NCBI GenBank assembly: GCA_024224295.1
Contig: JAAENN010000282.1
Span: 62,001-126,000, forward strand
DNA length: 64,000 nt
Source of the DNA: Shimia sp.
Lineage (GTDB): Bacteria; Pseudomonadota; Alphaproteobacteria; Rhodobacterales; Rhodobacteraceae
Direction: 5' to 3'
Part shown: positions 52,306-61,343 of the stretch, piece after piece
Position numbering within the stretch: position 1 is the first letter of the stretch
Layout: each line of letters starts with the position of its first letter
Notes under the pieces: generated by a model
What the model saw: the letters and a program-made list of their open reading frames with translations, nothing else
Told to the model about the DNA's origin: nothing
The model's database searches: none
Made by a program: the position numbers and the translations under genes

Positions 52306-53418
52306 ATGTCCACCGACCACCACATCCCGCGCCCTTTTGAGGCGGAGCAAGTCGCCAGCCTGCTGAACCCCGACCCTCTGGTGGGCGAAAGCGCTGGGCT
52401 GTTCCTTGCCGCCCCACGGCGCACGGGCAAAAGCACCTTCCTGCGCCGCGATCTCGCCCCGCTTCTGGAGCAGCAAGGCAAATGCGTGCTCTACGTGGAC
52501 CTCTGGGCCGAGCGCAGCTCTGATCCGGCCAAACTGATCACCGCCTGCCTCGCCAATGCGCTCAAAGACAACGACAGCTTGATCGCCAAACTGCACCGCA
52601 ATGTGCCTTTCACTTCCGTCGGCGCGCTGGGCTTCAGCGTGAACCTAAAATCCGCGGGTCAATGGGAAGGCACCATTCCGGACGCGCTCCTGCTGCTATG
52701 CGAGGCCACGCAAAAAGACGTGGTACTGATCATCGACGAAGCCCAGCAAAGCCTCGCCACCGAAGCCGGTAAAAACGCCATGTTCGCCCTCAAGGCCGCC
52801 CGCGACGCAGTGAACCAATCCGGTCTGCCCAACCGCCTTTATCTGGTAATGACCGGCTCGCACCGCGACAAGCTCGCCGCGCTGATCCACGACCAGAAAG
52901 CCCCATTCTTTGGCGCCCGCGTGCGCGACTTCCCCACATTGGGCAGCAGCTACAGCACCGCCCTGACCCACCGCATCAACACCCGCCTTGCATCCAACGC
53001 CCAACTCACCGCCGCCACCGTGGACGCGGTGTTTGACGACCTCGGCCGCCGCCCTGAAATCCTCACCGACTGCCTGCGCGATCTGATCTTGGAACCCAGC
53101 GCCGGTGACAAGGCCCTGCGCGCCATCGCCTTGCGCAAGAAACACCAAATGCGTGAGGCTCTGCTAGCCGAAATCAGCACGCTCACCAAGCTGCAACAGG
53201 CCGTGTTGCGCAAAATGGCCGTAGAAGGCATCCAGTTTTCGCCTTACACCGATGCCACCCGCCAGGCCCTCGCCGGCCCGGACCGAAAGCCTTACTCCAA
53301 AGGTGGCGTGCAAAAGGCACTGGACGTACTACGCGACCGCGGCCTTGTCTGGCGCCCCAGTTTTGGCAACTACGTGCTGGAAAACGCAGACCTGGCTCAA
53401 GCACTGCGTGGGGGCTAA
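52306..53418 (+). CDS. AAA-type ATPase of unknown function
   Basis: A 370-residue cytoplasmic ATPase. Walker A is APRRTGKST (residues 36-44), Walker B VLIIDEAQQS (about 140-149, D144/E145), and VMTGSHRDKL is a sensor-like stretch. It resembles the archaeal-type/ATPase_2 group (AAPRR-TGKS). A winged-helix-like C-terminus (YSKGGVQKALDVLRDRGLVWRPSFGNYVL) may bind DNA or a partner. I start at the ATG at 52306 (AGGA upstream). It diverges from the vWA gene; its target is unknown. Confidence 0.8.
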   Translation: MSTDHHIPRPFEAEQVASLLNPDPLVGESAGLFLAAPRRTGKSTFLRRDLAPLLEQQGKCVLYVDLWAERSSDPAKLITACLANALKDNDSLIAKLHRNVPFTSVGALGFSVNLKSAGQWEGTIPDALLLLCEATQKDVVLIIDEAQQSLATEAGKNAMFALKAARDAVNQSGLPNRLYLVMTGSHRDKLAALIHDQKAPFFGARVRDFPTLGSSYSTALTHRINTRLASNAQLTAATVDAVFDDLGRRPEILTDCLRDLILEPSAGDKALRAIALRKKHQMREALLAEISTLTKLQQAVLRKMAVEGIQFSPYTDATRQALAGPDRKPYSKGGVQKALDVLRDRGLVWRPSFGNYVLENADLAQALRGG

Positions 53419-53423
53419 CCCGT

Positions 53424-53873
53424 CTACGGCTTCCCCTCGGCCCCAAGCTGCTTAAGCAAGTCTCGAAGTACCTCTGTGTTTTCCGCTCCAATGGCCTCTA
53501 CGCATTGTGTCTCGAGCTGACGGATTTGCCGCGCCGCCAAACCGCGCAGCTCCTGCCCTTTGTCGGTCACGGAAACCACCTTGTCCCGCTTGCTGTCCTC
53601 GGCAAGCGTCACCTGCAAAACCCCATGTTCCACCAACCGCGCCACTGCCTGCTGCGCCGCCTGACGGGACATACCCAATTCACGATGCAGCGCCGACAGT
53701 TTCAATGTCCGGCCCCGCAACTGCCCGAACACTCGCATATCCGACTCGCGAATACCGGCAAATTCCGTGGCCTGCCGCCCCCGATCCATCTGTGCATTCC
53801 AACGCCCCAACACGGACATCATCAACCCCTTGATGTTATCCGCGAGAAAGTGATCGTCTCTTTTATCAATCAT
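53424..53873 (-). CDS. MarR-family regulator divergent from a multicopper oxidase
   Basis: A 149-residue winged-helix regulator: RTLKLSALHRELGMSRQAAQQAVARLVEHGVLQVTLAEDSKRDKVVSVTDKGQELR is the classic MarR DNA-binding domain. I start at the ATG at 53873; the other ATG at 53912 lies inside an operator-like repeat and lacks a ribosome site. Two related inverted repeats flank the promoter region shared with the multicopper oxidase, so it probably represses both. Confidence 0.85.
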   Translation of the reverse strand: MIDKRDDHFLADNIKGLMMSVLGRWNAQMDRGRQATEFAGIRESDMRVFGQLRGRTLKLSALHRELGMSRQAAQQAVARLVEHGVLQVTLAEDSKRDKVVSVTDKGQELRGLAARQIRQLETQCVEAIGAENTEVLRDLLKQLGAEGKP

Positions 53874-53880
53874 GGTTGAC
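53865..53880. promoter_or_regulatory. Operator-like repeat 1 in the marR/multicopper oxidase region
   Basis: ATCAATCATGGTTGAC is an imperfect inverted repeat that includes the regulator's start codon. It resembles repeat 2 at 53905-53920 (ATCAA/TTGA arms), 40 bases away. Autoregulation is likely. Confidence 0.5.
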
Positions 53881-53902
53881 AAACAGTCTTTCCGTTCTAC
53901 TT
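53876..53902 (+). promoter_or_regulatory. Candidate sigma-70 promoter for the multicopper oxidase
   Basis: TTGACA at 53876-53881 and TACTTT at 53898-53903 are 16 bases apart. The -35 overlaps operator 1 and the -10 touches operator 2, so a repressor bound at both would block it. Confidence 0.4.
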
Positions 53903-53904
53903 TA

Positions 53905-53920
53905 TCAACCATAGTTGATG
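53905..53920. promoter_or_regulatory. Operator-like repeat 2 in the marR/multicopper oxidase region
   Basis: ATCAACCATAGTTGAT has 6-base inverted arms ATCAAC/GTTGAT with a 4-base centre. It lies 17 bases before the oxidase ATG. Confidence 0.55.
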
Positions 53921-53936
53921 ATTGATGGAGAGTTCA

Positions 53937-55412
53937 ATGAACCGCCGCGACTTTCTCAAAACGTCTGGAGCATCCGCCTTGCTGGCAAGTACCGGAACAA
54001 GCTTCGCGCAATCTTCCCCGCGCGCCCTACCATTGATCCCCATGACCGACCTCACCGCAGGCATAGAAGGCCGCCTGCCCCTAACTCTGGCCGCAGCCAC
54101 TCATGACTTTGGCAACGCAGCGTCAAGCGCCACCTACGGCATAAACAACAGCTACCTCGGCCCAGTCTTGCGGGTGAAACAGGGGCAAACTCTGCCGTTT
54201 GACGTGCACAACAGACTGCACGATGTCACCACCTTGTACTGGCACGGCTTGCATATTCCCGGCGACGTAGACGGCGGCCCTCACCAAGAGATTGCTCCAG
54301 GCGATACTTGGGCTCCGGACGTGCCCATTGTCCAACACGCCTCCATGAACTGGTTTCACTCTCATACCCACGGCAAAACCGCGCAGCAGACCTACAAGGG
54401 CCTCGCAGGCGTGATGCTCGTGGAAGATGATGCCAGCCTCGCGGCGGACCTGCCCAAAACCTACGGCGTGGATGACTTCACGTTGGTGCTACAGGATAAG
54501 ATGTTCGCCGCCGATGGCACGCTCACCTATGACGTCAGCGGCGCGGTGTTCGAGGATGGCCTTATTGGCGACACGCTAGTGGTCAACGGCGCCATCGCCC
54601 CCGTCGCGCAACCCGTACCCACAGGCCTCGTGCGCCTGCGCATCCTCAATGCCTGCAACGCCCAATTCCTCACGCTCTCCATGCAGACCGGCCCGATGCG
54701 CGTGATCGCCTCGGACGGTGGATTTCTGGCCAGTACCGTGGAGATCGACAGCATTCTGATGTCGCCGGGAGAACGCTATGAGGTCCTTGTCGACCTGCAC
54801 TCAGCGGACAGCAACAGCCTGATGGTTGGCATGGAGCCACAAGAAGGCTTGTTTAACTTCCTCGGCGGGTTGTTTGGCGGCGGGAATACAGCTGCAACCG
54901 CCCTCACGCTAATCCGCACGGCCGACAAAGGGTTTGACGGCGCATTGCCCGACCAACTTGCCAATCTGGTGCCACCGGACCGCAGCCAAGCCACCGTCAC
55001 ACGAGATTTCTCCTTGGAAATGGACACTGGCGCCGACCTCGCGGCCTTGGCCGCCAATTGGGGCAATGTCTGTGGCGGCGGCGCGATGGCGATCAACGGT
55101 CAGCCGATGAACATGGACCGCATCGACGAAACCGTGCGCAGGGGCGACACCGAAATCTGGCGCATCACGGTGGACGATCAACTGCACCCCTTCCACATCC
55201 ACGGCTGCTCGTTCCGTATCCTAACGCAAAACGACGCCCCTCCCCCGGCCTACGCCGCCGGGTGGAAAGATATGGTCCACGTAGAAAACGGCGCGTCCGA
55301 AGTGCTGGTCAAATTTGACTACGAGGCCCCGGGCGACGCGCCCTACATGTACCATTGCCACATTCTCGAGCATGAGGATTGCGGCATGATGGGACAGTTC
55401 ACCGTGACGTAA
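53937..55412 (+). CDS. Multicopper oxidase with Tat signal
   Basis: A 491-residue periplasmic copper oxidase, laccase/CueO-like. A twin-arginine signal MNRRDFLKTSGASALLAS is at the N-terminus. The copper motifs are complete: YWHGLHIPGD (about 101-110), WFHSHTHG (139-146), HPFHIHGCSF, and YHCHILEHED near the end. No Met-rich insertion is evident. Substrate may be cuprous or manganous ion or a phenolic. I start at the ATG at 53937 with GGAGAG upstream to give a proper Tat signal; ATG 53925 and TTG 53922 are in frame. Regulated by the divergent MarR, in all likelihood. Confidence 0.9.
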   Translation: MNRRDFLKTSGASALLASTGTSFAQSSPRALPLIPMTDLTAGIEGRLPLTLAAATHDFGNAASSATYGINNSYLGPVLRVKQGQTLPFDVHNRLHDVTTLYWHGLHIPGDVDGGPHQEIAPGDTWAPDVPIVQHASMNWFHSHTHGKTAQQTYKGLAGVMLVEDDASLAADLPKTYGVDDFTLVLQDKMFAADGTLTYDVSGAVFEDGLIGDTLVVNGAIAPVAQPVPTGLVRLRILNACNAQFLTLSMQTGPMRVIASDGGFLASTVEIDSILMSPGERYEVLVDLHSADSNSLMVGMEPQEGLFNFLGGLFGGGNTAATALTLIRTADKGFDGALPDQLANLVPPDRSQATVTRDFSLEMDTGADLAALAANWGNVCGGGAMAINGQPMNMDRIDETVRRGDTEIWRITVDDQLHPFHIHGCSFRILTQNDAPPPAYAAGWKDMVHVENGASEVLVKFDYEAPGDAPYMYHCHILEHEDCGMMGQFTVT

Positions 55413-56037
55413 CCGAGTGGCGCGCGCCGTATCGCGCCATAAACATCTGAACCGCGCCATTCACCACGTAGTCGATTTCATCTTGGGAAAAATTGGTCTG
55501 CACCCCTGTGACCTGCCGTAGAAACAAGCCCGCTTTGCACAGCTCGGCAAATTGATCGGCTGCCAAGGCAAAATCATCCACTTCAAGCTCGCCACGCTCC
55601 TCGGCCATGTAGAAGAACTCGATCAGGCGCGTTTTCAAAATCCCAGGTCCAGTCTCATAAAACTGCCGCCCAATATCGGGAAACCGGTCGCCTTCGGACA
55701 CACAAACACGAAACATATTGCGCCCGAAATCTGACAGGATGATCGCCATCAAACCACGCCCAACAATACCAAGCACCTCCGGCACCGGCCGCGCCAGATC
55801 CACCTGCGCCTCAAGCCCTTCGGCCTGCAAAATGCATTCCCGTCGGGCCACTTCGGCAAATAACATGCGCTTGTCCGGGAAATAATTGTACAACGTCGCT
55901 TTAGAGACCCCGGCTTTCTGCGCAATCACATCCATGCTCACGCTTTCAAAGCCATGAGACATGAACAGCGCCCGCGCGCTGTCCACCACTTGGGCAAATT
56001 TGCGCCCTTTTTTCAGGATGGCCACAGTGTCCGTCAT
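55399..56037 (-). CDS. TetR/AcrR-family regulator
   Basis: A 212-residue regulator with an N-terminal TetR helix-turn-helix (DVIAQKAGVSKATLYNYFPDKRMLFAEV) and a C-terminal ligand domain of the AcrR-C type. It overlaps the end of the convergent multicopper oxidase by 14 bases and diverges from the iron exporter mbfA. The target could be either mbfA or itself. No operator was identified by eye apart from the iron element. Confidence 0.87.
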   Translation of the reverse strand: MTDTVAILKKGRKFAQVVDSARALFMSHGFESVSMDVIAQKAGVSKATLYNYFPDKRMLFAEVARRECILQAEGLEAQVDLARPVPEVLGIVGRGLMAIILSDFGRNMFRVCVSEGDRFPDIGRQFYETGPGILKTRLIEFFYMAEERGELEVDDFALAADQFAELCKAGLFLRQVTGVQTNFSQDEIDYVVNGAVQMFMARYGARHSVTSR

Positions 56038-56140
56038 AAATCTCTCATAGGCTGTTCCGGCCTCCCGGGGAGTATGACAGACATTACACCGGGCCTTTCC
56101 GTTGCGGCAAGCGCTTGCACCTCACAAAAGGGTATGTATA

Positions 56141-56157
56141 TTTAGAATTATTCTAAA
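56141..56157 (+). promoter_or_regulatory. Iron control element (Irr-type) upstream of mbfA
   Basis: TTTAGAATTATTCTAAA is a perfect 7-3-7 palindrome, exactly the ICE core TTTAGAA-N3-TTCTAAA used by the haem-dependent regulator Irr in alphaproteobacteria. It ends 12 bases before the ATG, next to the GTGGAG ribosome site, where binding would block transcription of mbfA under low iron. Confidence 0.85.
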
Positions 56158-56169
56158 GTGGAGCCTCAT

Positions 56170-57144
56170 ATGCGCTTTTTGCCCGCCCGCAAACGCCTCA
56201 AAGATCTTACCGAGCAAGAAATACTCGCCATGGCCATCGCCTCGGAAGAGGATGACGCCCGCATCTACCGCAGCTTTGCACAACAGCTGCGGGAGGACTA
56301 TCCCGCCTCTGCCAAAGTGTTTGACGACATGGCCTCAGAAGAAGACACCCACCGCCAAGCCCTGATTGACCAGCACCGCGCCCGCTTTGGCGATACGATC
56401 CCCTTGATCCGCCGCGAACATGTCGCAGGCTTCCACACCCGCGCGCCGCTCTGGCTGTCCTCCAACCAATCTCTGGACAGCATCCGCACGCTGGCCGCTG
56501 GCATGGAGGCGGACGCCGAGAACTTCTACCTCAAAGCCATGAAGCAGGTGAGCAACGCCGACACCCGCAAATTGCTCGGCGATCTGGCCGCTGCCGAAGC
56601 GGGCCACCAGTCCACCGCCGAAGCCGTCACCGAAAAGCACCTCGACCCTGCCGCGCGTGATGAGGAAAACGACAAGGCCAACCGCCAGTTCATCCTGACT
56701 TGGGTGCAACCGGGCTTGGCGGGGTTGATGGACGGCTCCGTCTCCACCCTCGCGCCAATTTTTGCCACTGCCTTCGCCACGCAAGACACGCACACCACCT
56801 TCCTCGTGGGCCTCGCCGCCTCGGTGGGCGCGGGCATCTCCATGGGCTTTACTGAGGCCGCCAGCGACGACGGCGAACTCTCCGGGCGCGGCTCGCCTGT
56901 GAAACGCGGCTTTGCCTCCGGCATCATGACCACGCTGGGCGGCCTGGGCCACGCGCTGCCCTATCTGATCACCGATTTCTGGACCGCAACCATCATCGCC
57001 ATCATTGTGGTGTTTGTGGAGCTTTGGGCGATTGTTTGGATCCAAAACCGCTTTATGAAAACCCCCTTTGGCCGCGCCACCTTCCAGGTCGTGCTGGGCG
57101 GCGCGCTGGTCTTTGCAGCCGGGGCAATCATTGGCGGCGGTTAA
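56170..57144 (+). CDS. mbfA: Membrane-bound ferritin / iron exporter MbfA (rubrerythrin-VIT1 fusion)
   Basis: A 324-residue fusion. Residues about 10-150 are a ferritin-like rubrerythrin domain with di-iron ligands (ASEEDDARIYRSF, MASEEDTHRQAL, GMEADAENFY, AAAEAGHQST). Residues 165-320 are a VIT1/CCC1-type transporter with about five helices (LTWVQPGLAGLMDGSVSTLAPIFATAFA). It oxidises and exports iron at the inner membrane and protects from peroxide. I start at the ATG at 56170, with GGAG 6 bases upstream. Irr repression of mbfA is known in Agrobacterium and Bradyrhizobium. Confidence 0.93.
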   Translation: MRFLPARKRLKDLTEQEILAMAIASEEDDARIYRSFAQQLREDYPASAKVFDDMASEEDTHRQALIDQHRARFGDTIPLIRREHVAGFHTRAPLWLSSNQSLDSIRTLAAGMEADAENFYLKAMKQVSNADTRKLLGDLAAAEAGHQSTAEAVTEKHLDPAARDEENDKANRQFILTWVQPGLAGLMDGSVSTLAPIFATAFATQDTHTTFLVGLAASVGAGISMGFTEAASDDGELSGRGSPVKRGFASGIMTTLGGLGHALPYLITDFWTATIIAIIVVFVELWAIVWIQNRFMKTPFGRATFQVVLGGALVFAAGAIIGGG

Positions 57145-57196
57145 CCTGTTCACAAGGAGGATTTGCCAAGCTCCGCAAACCTGCTAAGGCTTTCGC

Positions 57197-58126
57197 ATGT
57201 TGGCAATCTTTCTGAAAACACTACCGTTTTTTGCGATCATCGGTCTGGGCTACTGGGCCGGTCGCACTCGCTTCTTTTCCTCCGAAGCCACGGCCTATCT
57301 CACCAAGTTTGTCTTCTATTTTGCCCTCTCAGCCATGCTGTTTCGCTTTTCTGCCAATCTCAGCCTCGCCGAGGTGCTCAACTGGCGTCTAATTGGCGGC
57401 TATCTCATGGGGTGCCTCGCGGTCTACGGCCTCGCCACCGGTGTGGCCATGCTTCGCAAACAGGACATCGCCACCGCCGCTGTCGAGGCGCAATGCGCCA
57501 CCATTGGCAATGTCGGCTTCCTCGGCGTGCCCATGTTGACGCTGCTGATGGGGGCTGAGGCCATTGGTCCGGTGATGATGGTGCTGGCGGTCGACCTGAT
57601 CGTCTTCTCCAGCCTGATTGTGATCTTGATCACTGGCAGCCGCGACGGCCGTATGCACATCGGCGTTCTCAAAACCGTCTCCCTCGGCCTGCTGCGCAAT
57701 CCGATGATAGTTGCCATCTCGCTGGGCTTTATCTGGTCCGCGCTGGAAATCCCGATCCCGGACCCGATGAACGAATTTCTCGCCATTCTCGGCGGTGCGG
57801 CCACCCCCGGCGCACTCTTTGCTATCGGAGCCTCACTCGCAGGTAAATCCGCCGAACGGGTCGAGGTCGCACTCTGGCTCACCTTTGCCAAACTGTTCTT
57901 GCATCCGTTGTGTGTCGCCGTCGCCGCGTTGTGGCTCCTGCCAATCGACACCTTTTCCGCCTCCGTGGTGATCGCCGCCGCCGCCCTTCCCGTGGCCGGA
58001 AACGTCTACATGCTGGCACAACACTACGGCGTCGCGCCCCATCGCGCCTCCGCCGCGATCCTGTTCTCCACCGTGATCTCCATCGCCACGGTCAGCGTTG
58101 TGATTGCATGGGTCAGCCAACTCTGA
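57197..58126 (+). CDS. AEC-family (auxin efflux carrier-like) transporter
   Basis: A 309-residue membrane protein with ten predicted helices and the AEC family's glycine- and proline-rich central helices (NVGFLGVPMLTLLMG and GGAATPGALFAIGASLAG). Members export organic acids such as malonate, or act on unknown substrates. It sits 53 bases after mbfA and just before fghA; a joint transcript with fghA is possible. Confidence 0.87.
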   Translation: MLAIFLKTLPFFAIIGLGYWAGRTRFFSSEATAYLTKFVFYFALSAMLFRFSANLSLAEVLNWRLIGGYLMGCLAVYGLATGVAMLRKQDIATAAVEAQCATIGNVGFLGVPMLTLLMGAEAIGPVMMVLAVDLIVFSSLIVILITGSRDGRMHIGVLKTVSLGLLRNPMIVAISLGFIWSALEIPIPDPMNEFLAILGGAATPGALFAIGASLAGKSAERVEVALWLTFAKLFLHPLCVAVAALWLLPIDTFSASVVIAAAALPVAGNVYMLAQHYGVAPHRASAAILFSTVISIATVSVVIAWVSQL

Positions 58127-58165
58127 CATCGTAGGCTTCGACCCTTTTGGCAGGAGGCCATTCCC

Positions 58166-58999
58166 ATGGAAACCATCTCAGAAAACCGCGCCTTTGGCGG
58201 CACACAGGGCGTGTACAGCCACAATTCGCAAAGCACCCGCTGTGACATGACCTTTGGCCTGTTTCTGCCGGAAGAAGCTCAAATGGGTCCCGTGCCTGTC
58301 ATCTGGTATCTCTCCGGCCTGACCTGCACCCATGAGAACGCTATGGTCAAAGCTGGCGCCCAACAATGGGCCGCAGAACAAGGCGTAGCGCTGATCTTCC
58401 CAGACACCTCGCCCCGCGGCGACAATGTCGCGGACGACCCGTCTTATGACCTTGGCAAAGGCGCGGGCTTTTATGTGAATGCCACCCAAGCACCGTGGAC
58501 TCCACATTACAACATGTGGGACTACATCACCGAAGACCTGCCCTCGCTGCTGCAGGAAAAGTTCCCGCTCGATCTGTCCCGTCAATCCATCATGGGCCAT
58601 TCCATGGGCGGCCATGGCGCGCTGACCATGGCGATGTCCCTGCCCGGTCGTTTCCGGTCCGTGTCGGCCTTTGCCCCGATCACCAATCCAACCGCGTCTG
58701 AGTGGGGCCGCAAACAGCTCACCGCCTATTTGGGCACCGACGAGTCCACCTGGCGCGCGCATGACGCCACCCTGATGATGAAAGAAAACGGCTTTGACGG
58801 TCCCGTGCTGGTCGACACCGGCACCAACGATCAGTTTATTGACCTGCTTCAGCCCGAGGCACTGGCCCAAGCCGCCAATGCCCGCCGCCAAGAAGCCACG
58901 CTGCGTCTGCAAAAAGGCTATGATCACAGCTATTTCTTTGTCGCCACCTTCATGGAAGAGCACATCGCCTTCCATGCCGAAGCATTATACGCAGACTAG
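58166..58999 (+). CDS. fghA: S-formylglutathione hydrolase
   Basis: Hydrolyses S-formylglutathione to formate and glutathione in formaldehyde oxidation. The 277-residue esterase D family enzyme has S146 in GHSMGGHGAL, D222 in DTGTNDQF and H254 in GYDHSYFF as the triad. GAGG(CC) precedes the ATG. It pairs in pathway with the class III dehydrogenase at 50240 although the genes are 6.8 kb apart. Confidence 0.95.
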   Translation: METISENRAFGGTQGVYSHNSQSTRCDMTFGLFLPEEAQMGPVPVIWYLSGLTCTHENAMVKAGAQQWAAEQGVALIFPDTSPRGDNVADDPSYDLGKGAGFYVNATQAPWTPHYNMWDYITEDLPSLLQEKFPLDLSRQSIMGHSMGGHGALTMAMSLPGRFRSVSAFAPITNPTASEWGRKQLTAYLGTDESTWRAHDATLMMKENGFDGPVLVDTGTNDQFIDLLQPEALAQAANARRQEATLRLQKGYDHSYFFVATFMEEHIAFHAEALYAD

Positions 59000-59014
59000 A
59001 CGGAACCAATCTCA

Positions 59015-59464
59015 ATGACTGCCATCTATGTGGATGCCGACGCCTGCCCGGTGAAAGCCGAGGTCGAACGCGTTGGCACCCGTCACAACGCGAAAATCTA
59101 CGTGGTCTCCAACGGCGGGCTGCGCCCGTCACAAAACCCACTGGTGGAAAACGTAATTGTGCCTGAAGGTCCCGATGTGGCCGACATGTGGATCGCCGAC
59201 CGTGCCAAGACGGGCGATGTGGTCATCACCGGCGACATCCCACTGGCGGCCAAATGTGTCGAGGCCGGCGCGCGCGTGCTCAAACACAACGGCGAAGCTT
59301 TGACGGCCGCCAACATCGGCAACGTTCTGGCCACCCGCGACCTCATGGCTGATCTGCGCGCCGCGGACCCGTTCCGGCAAGGCGGAGGCAAAGGCTTCAC
59401 CAAAGCCGACCGGTCCCGGTTTCTGGATGCGCTCGAACGTGAATTGCGCGCCGCCAAACGTTAA
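59015..59464 (+). CDS. YaiI/YqxD family (DUF188) protein
   Basis: A 149-residue protein of the YaiI/YqxD family: [57 protein letters not shown], and [21 protein letters not shown]. The fold is PIN-like, suggesting a nuclease, but activity is not established. It lies 15 bases after fghA and may be in its transcript. Confidence 0.88.
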   Translation: MTAIYVDADACPVKAEVERVGTRHNAKIYVVSNGGLRPSQNPLVENVIVPEGPDVADMWIADRAKTGDVVITGDIPLAAKCVEAGARVLKHNGEALTAANIGNVLATRDLMADLRAADPFRQGGGKGFTKADRSRFLDALERELRAAKR

Positions 59465-59488
59465 GAGTGCCGGCCGTGCCGCATCCAA

Positions 59489-61243
59489 TCAGGGGCGCGG
59501 CTGGCTCCACTCCAGTTCTTTGCTCGCAACATCTCCCGGTGCCCACTCAACCAGACCATGAAGCTCAGTCGTCTGCTTTTTTTCTTGGTACTTGTCGCTC
59601 CACTCAGCGCAGCTCCACATCATCCCGCACGTCTGCCAATTGGCGTTCGCTCCGTCGCGCCAGCCCGAAGCCCTCCGTGTCGTCAAGGTTCCGCCAGTGC
59701 ATTCAATATAGTCGTATCCGCTTGTGCTGTGCTTCCATTTTGACTTCATGCGCAGCACCACGCCACGCCCACCATCGCGCTGCCAGCTGCCGGAAAAGTC
59801 TTCGTACACATCAAACACGCCGTCTCGTGCCGTGTAATTCAGCCGCTTGACCGCGCCGTTTTTATACAGCACCCAAGGCTTGCCCGAACGTCGGACTGGA
59901 CCGCCCCACATCCACACGGTTGTGGCCGTCCCGAGAAAATCTAGATCTGCCGGCTTGAGTGTGCCGTCTGGACTTTCCAGCCAAAGCCGCCGGGAAGTTT
60001 CATCAATTTCGCTGAAGAAATGCTGTGGGAAAATGGCCGTTTCTACTGCTTGGCAGAACTGGTCCCCATCCTTGGTGTTTTCCTGATAATAAGACACACC
60101 TGCCGTGTAGTTCGGCTCAGGCTGAGCACCTGTATCGCTAACGTTGGCGCTTGGCGGAGACACCTGCGGACGTGATCCTATGGTGCCACTTGTGCGCACC
60201 GGTGCCGGTGCCCGACGCTTGAGCTCGTCAATTGCTTTACGAGACCCTTTCAGAGGCAGCGTCATACGCTTAAACGCATTTTCTTCGTAACTGTCATAGG
60301 TTTGATAGCGAAACTGCACAGTTTCAGAAGAGCTGAAAGCTTCCAACATTGCCGCCTCATTACGCACCGAAATTGGAATGCGGATTTGGCCACTGGAAGG
60401 GCCATCTTCACCTTCGTAGTCGACAAAACAGCCATCTCCATAGCATGGACCACCGTCCAACTCAGTTTCTTGACCATTGGCATGTTTCACCGAAGCCCCC
60501 ATGAAATGCAGCATAGGATCTTCGGAGACCCTCAGCAGACCATAGTAATAGTCGCCTGTTTCTTGGTCCCGGCCCACAAATACACGAGACGACAAGGCAC
60601 CGTTTTGCACGAGATCATAACCGGCTTCGCCATCGTGATACTCCCAGCGTTCAGAGGATGTATACTGAGGCGACGGCGCCGCCTTCTCCAACGCCGCGGC
60701 CAGTCGATCCATCATGTCCTGATCCGCACCCAGCGCATAAGCATCCTCCAGCAACAGATCCGCTCGTGCGATGTTTTGCACAACATGAATTCCCTCGGCG
60801 AAATAGATGCCCAACATCGCCGCCGCTTCGCCGTACCCGGCCCGCATCGCCGCCTCAAAATAGTCGATGGCCAGATCAGGGTTCCGCTCCACCCCATCGC
60901 CTTCCATATATTTCACGCCAACGTTGTTCTGCGCCACCGGATAGCCCGCATCCGCTGCCTGTCTTTGCAGGTCCGCAACCGCCTCGATGTCATCGGCAAA
61001 ATACTGGCACCGTTCTGTGGCAAACACCCAAGCCAGATCATTCTGCGCCACCGGATGCTCTTCCATAATGGCCGCCTGCATCAGCTCCCGAAACGCGCGA
61101 CCATTGCCCTCGCATGCCTCATCCGACATCTGATTGAATTTCTCACGCGCTGGTTGCCAGAACGCACCCGCATCCTCCGCAAACGCCGTCCCTGCACTGC
61201 TCATGAAGCCCCCAAAACAGGCTGCAAAAACCGAGTGTCTCAT
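59489..61243 (-). CDS. Exported Sel1-repeat protein
   Basis: A 584-residue protein with a signal peptide (MRHSVFAACFGGFMSSAGTAFAED) and Sel1-like repeats in the N-terminal third (DLQRQAADAGYPVAQNNVGVKYMEGDGVERNPDLAIDYFEAAMRAGYGEAAAMLGIYFAEG). The C-terminal two thirds, after a Pro-rich linker near 350, hold beta-rich sequence of no recognised family and a WRDGANANWQTCGMMW cysteine segment. I start at the ATG at 61243 (AAGGGG upstream) because it gives the signal peptide. Likely a periplasmic protein-interaction platform. Confidence 0.75.
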   Translation of the reverse strand: MRHSVFAACFGGFMSSAGTAFAEDAGAFWQPAREKFNQMSDEACEGNGRAFRELMQAAIMEEHPVAQNDLAWVFATERCQYFADDIEAVADLQRQAADAGYPVAQNNVGVKYMEGDGVERNPDLAIDYFEAAMRAGYGEAAAMLGIYFAEGIHVVQNIARADLLLEDAYALGADQDMMDRLAAALEKAAPSPQYTSSERWEYHDGEAGYDLVQNGALSSRVFVGRDQETGDYYYGLLRVSEDPMLHFMGASVKHANGQETELDGGPCYGDGCFVDYEGEDGPSSGQIRIPISVRNEAAMLEAFSSSETVQFRYQTYDSYEENAFKRMTLPLKGSRKAIDELKRRAPAPVRTSGTIGSRPQVSPPSANVSDTGAQPEPNYTAGVSYYQENTKDGDQFCQAVETAIFPQHFFSEIDETSRRLWLESPDGTLKPADLDFLGTATTVWMWGGPVRRSGKPWVLYKNGAVKRLNYTARDGVFDVYEDFSGSWQRDGGRGVVLRMKSKWKHSTSGYDYIECTGGTLTTRRASGWRDGANANWQTCGMMWSCAEWSDKYQEKKQTTELHGLVEWAPGDVASKELEWSQPRP

Positions 61244-61343
61244 GTCATCCCCTTTGCGCAAAAGCAGCACCAAGCACCGCAACGCCTGCCCCAGCGTAAG
61301 CTGAGACAGACGTTTTTGGCAAAGAAAATAGCGTTTTGGCGTC

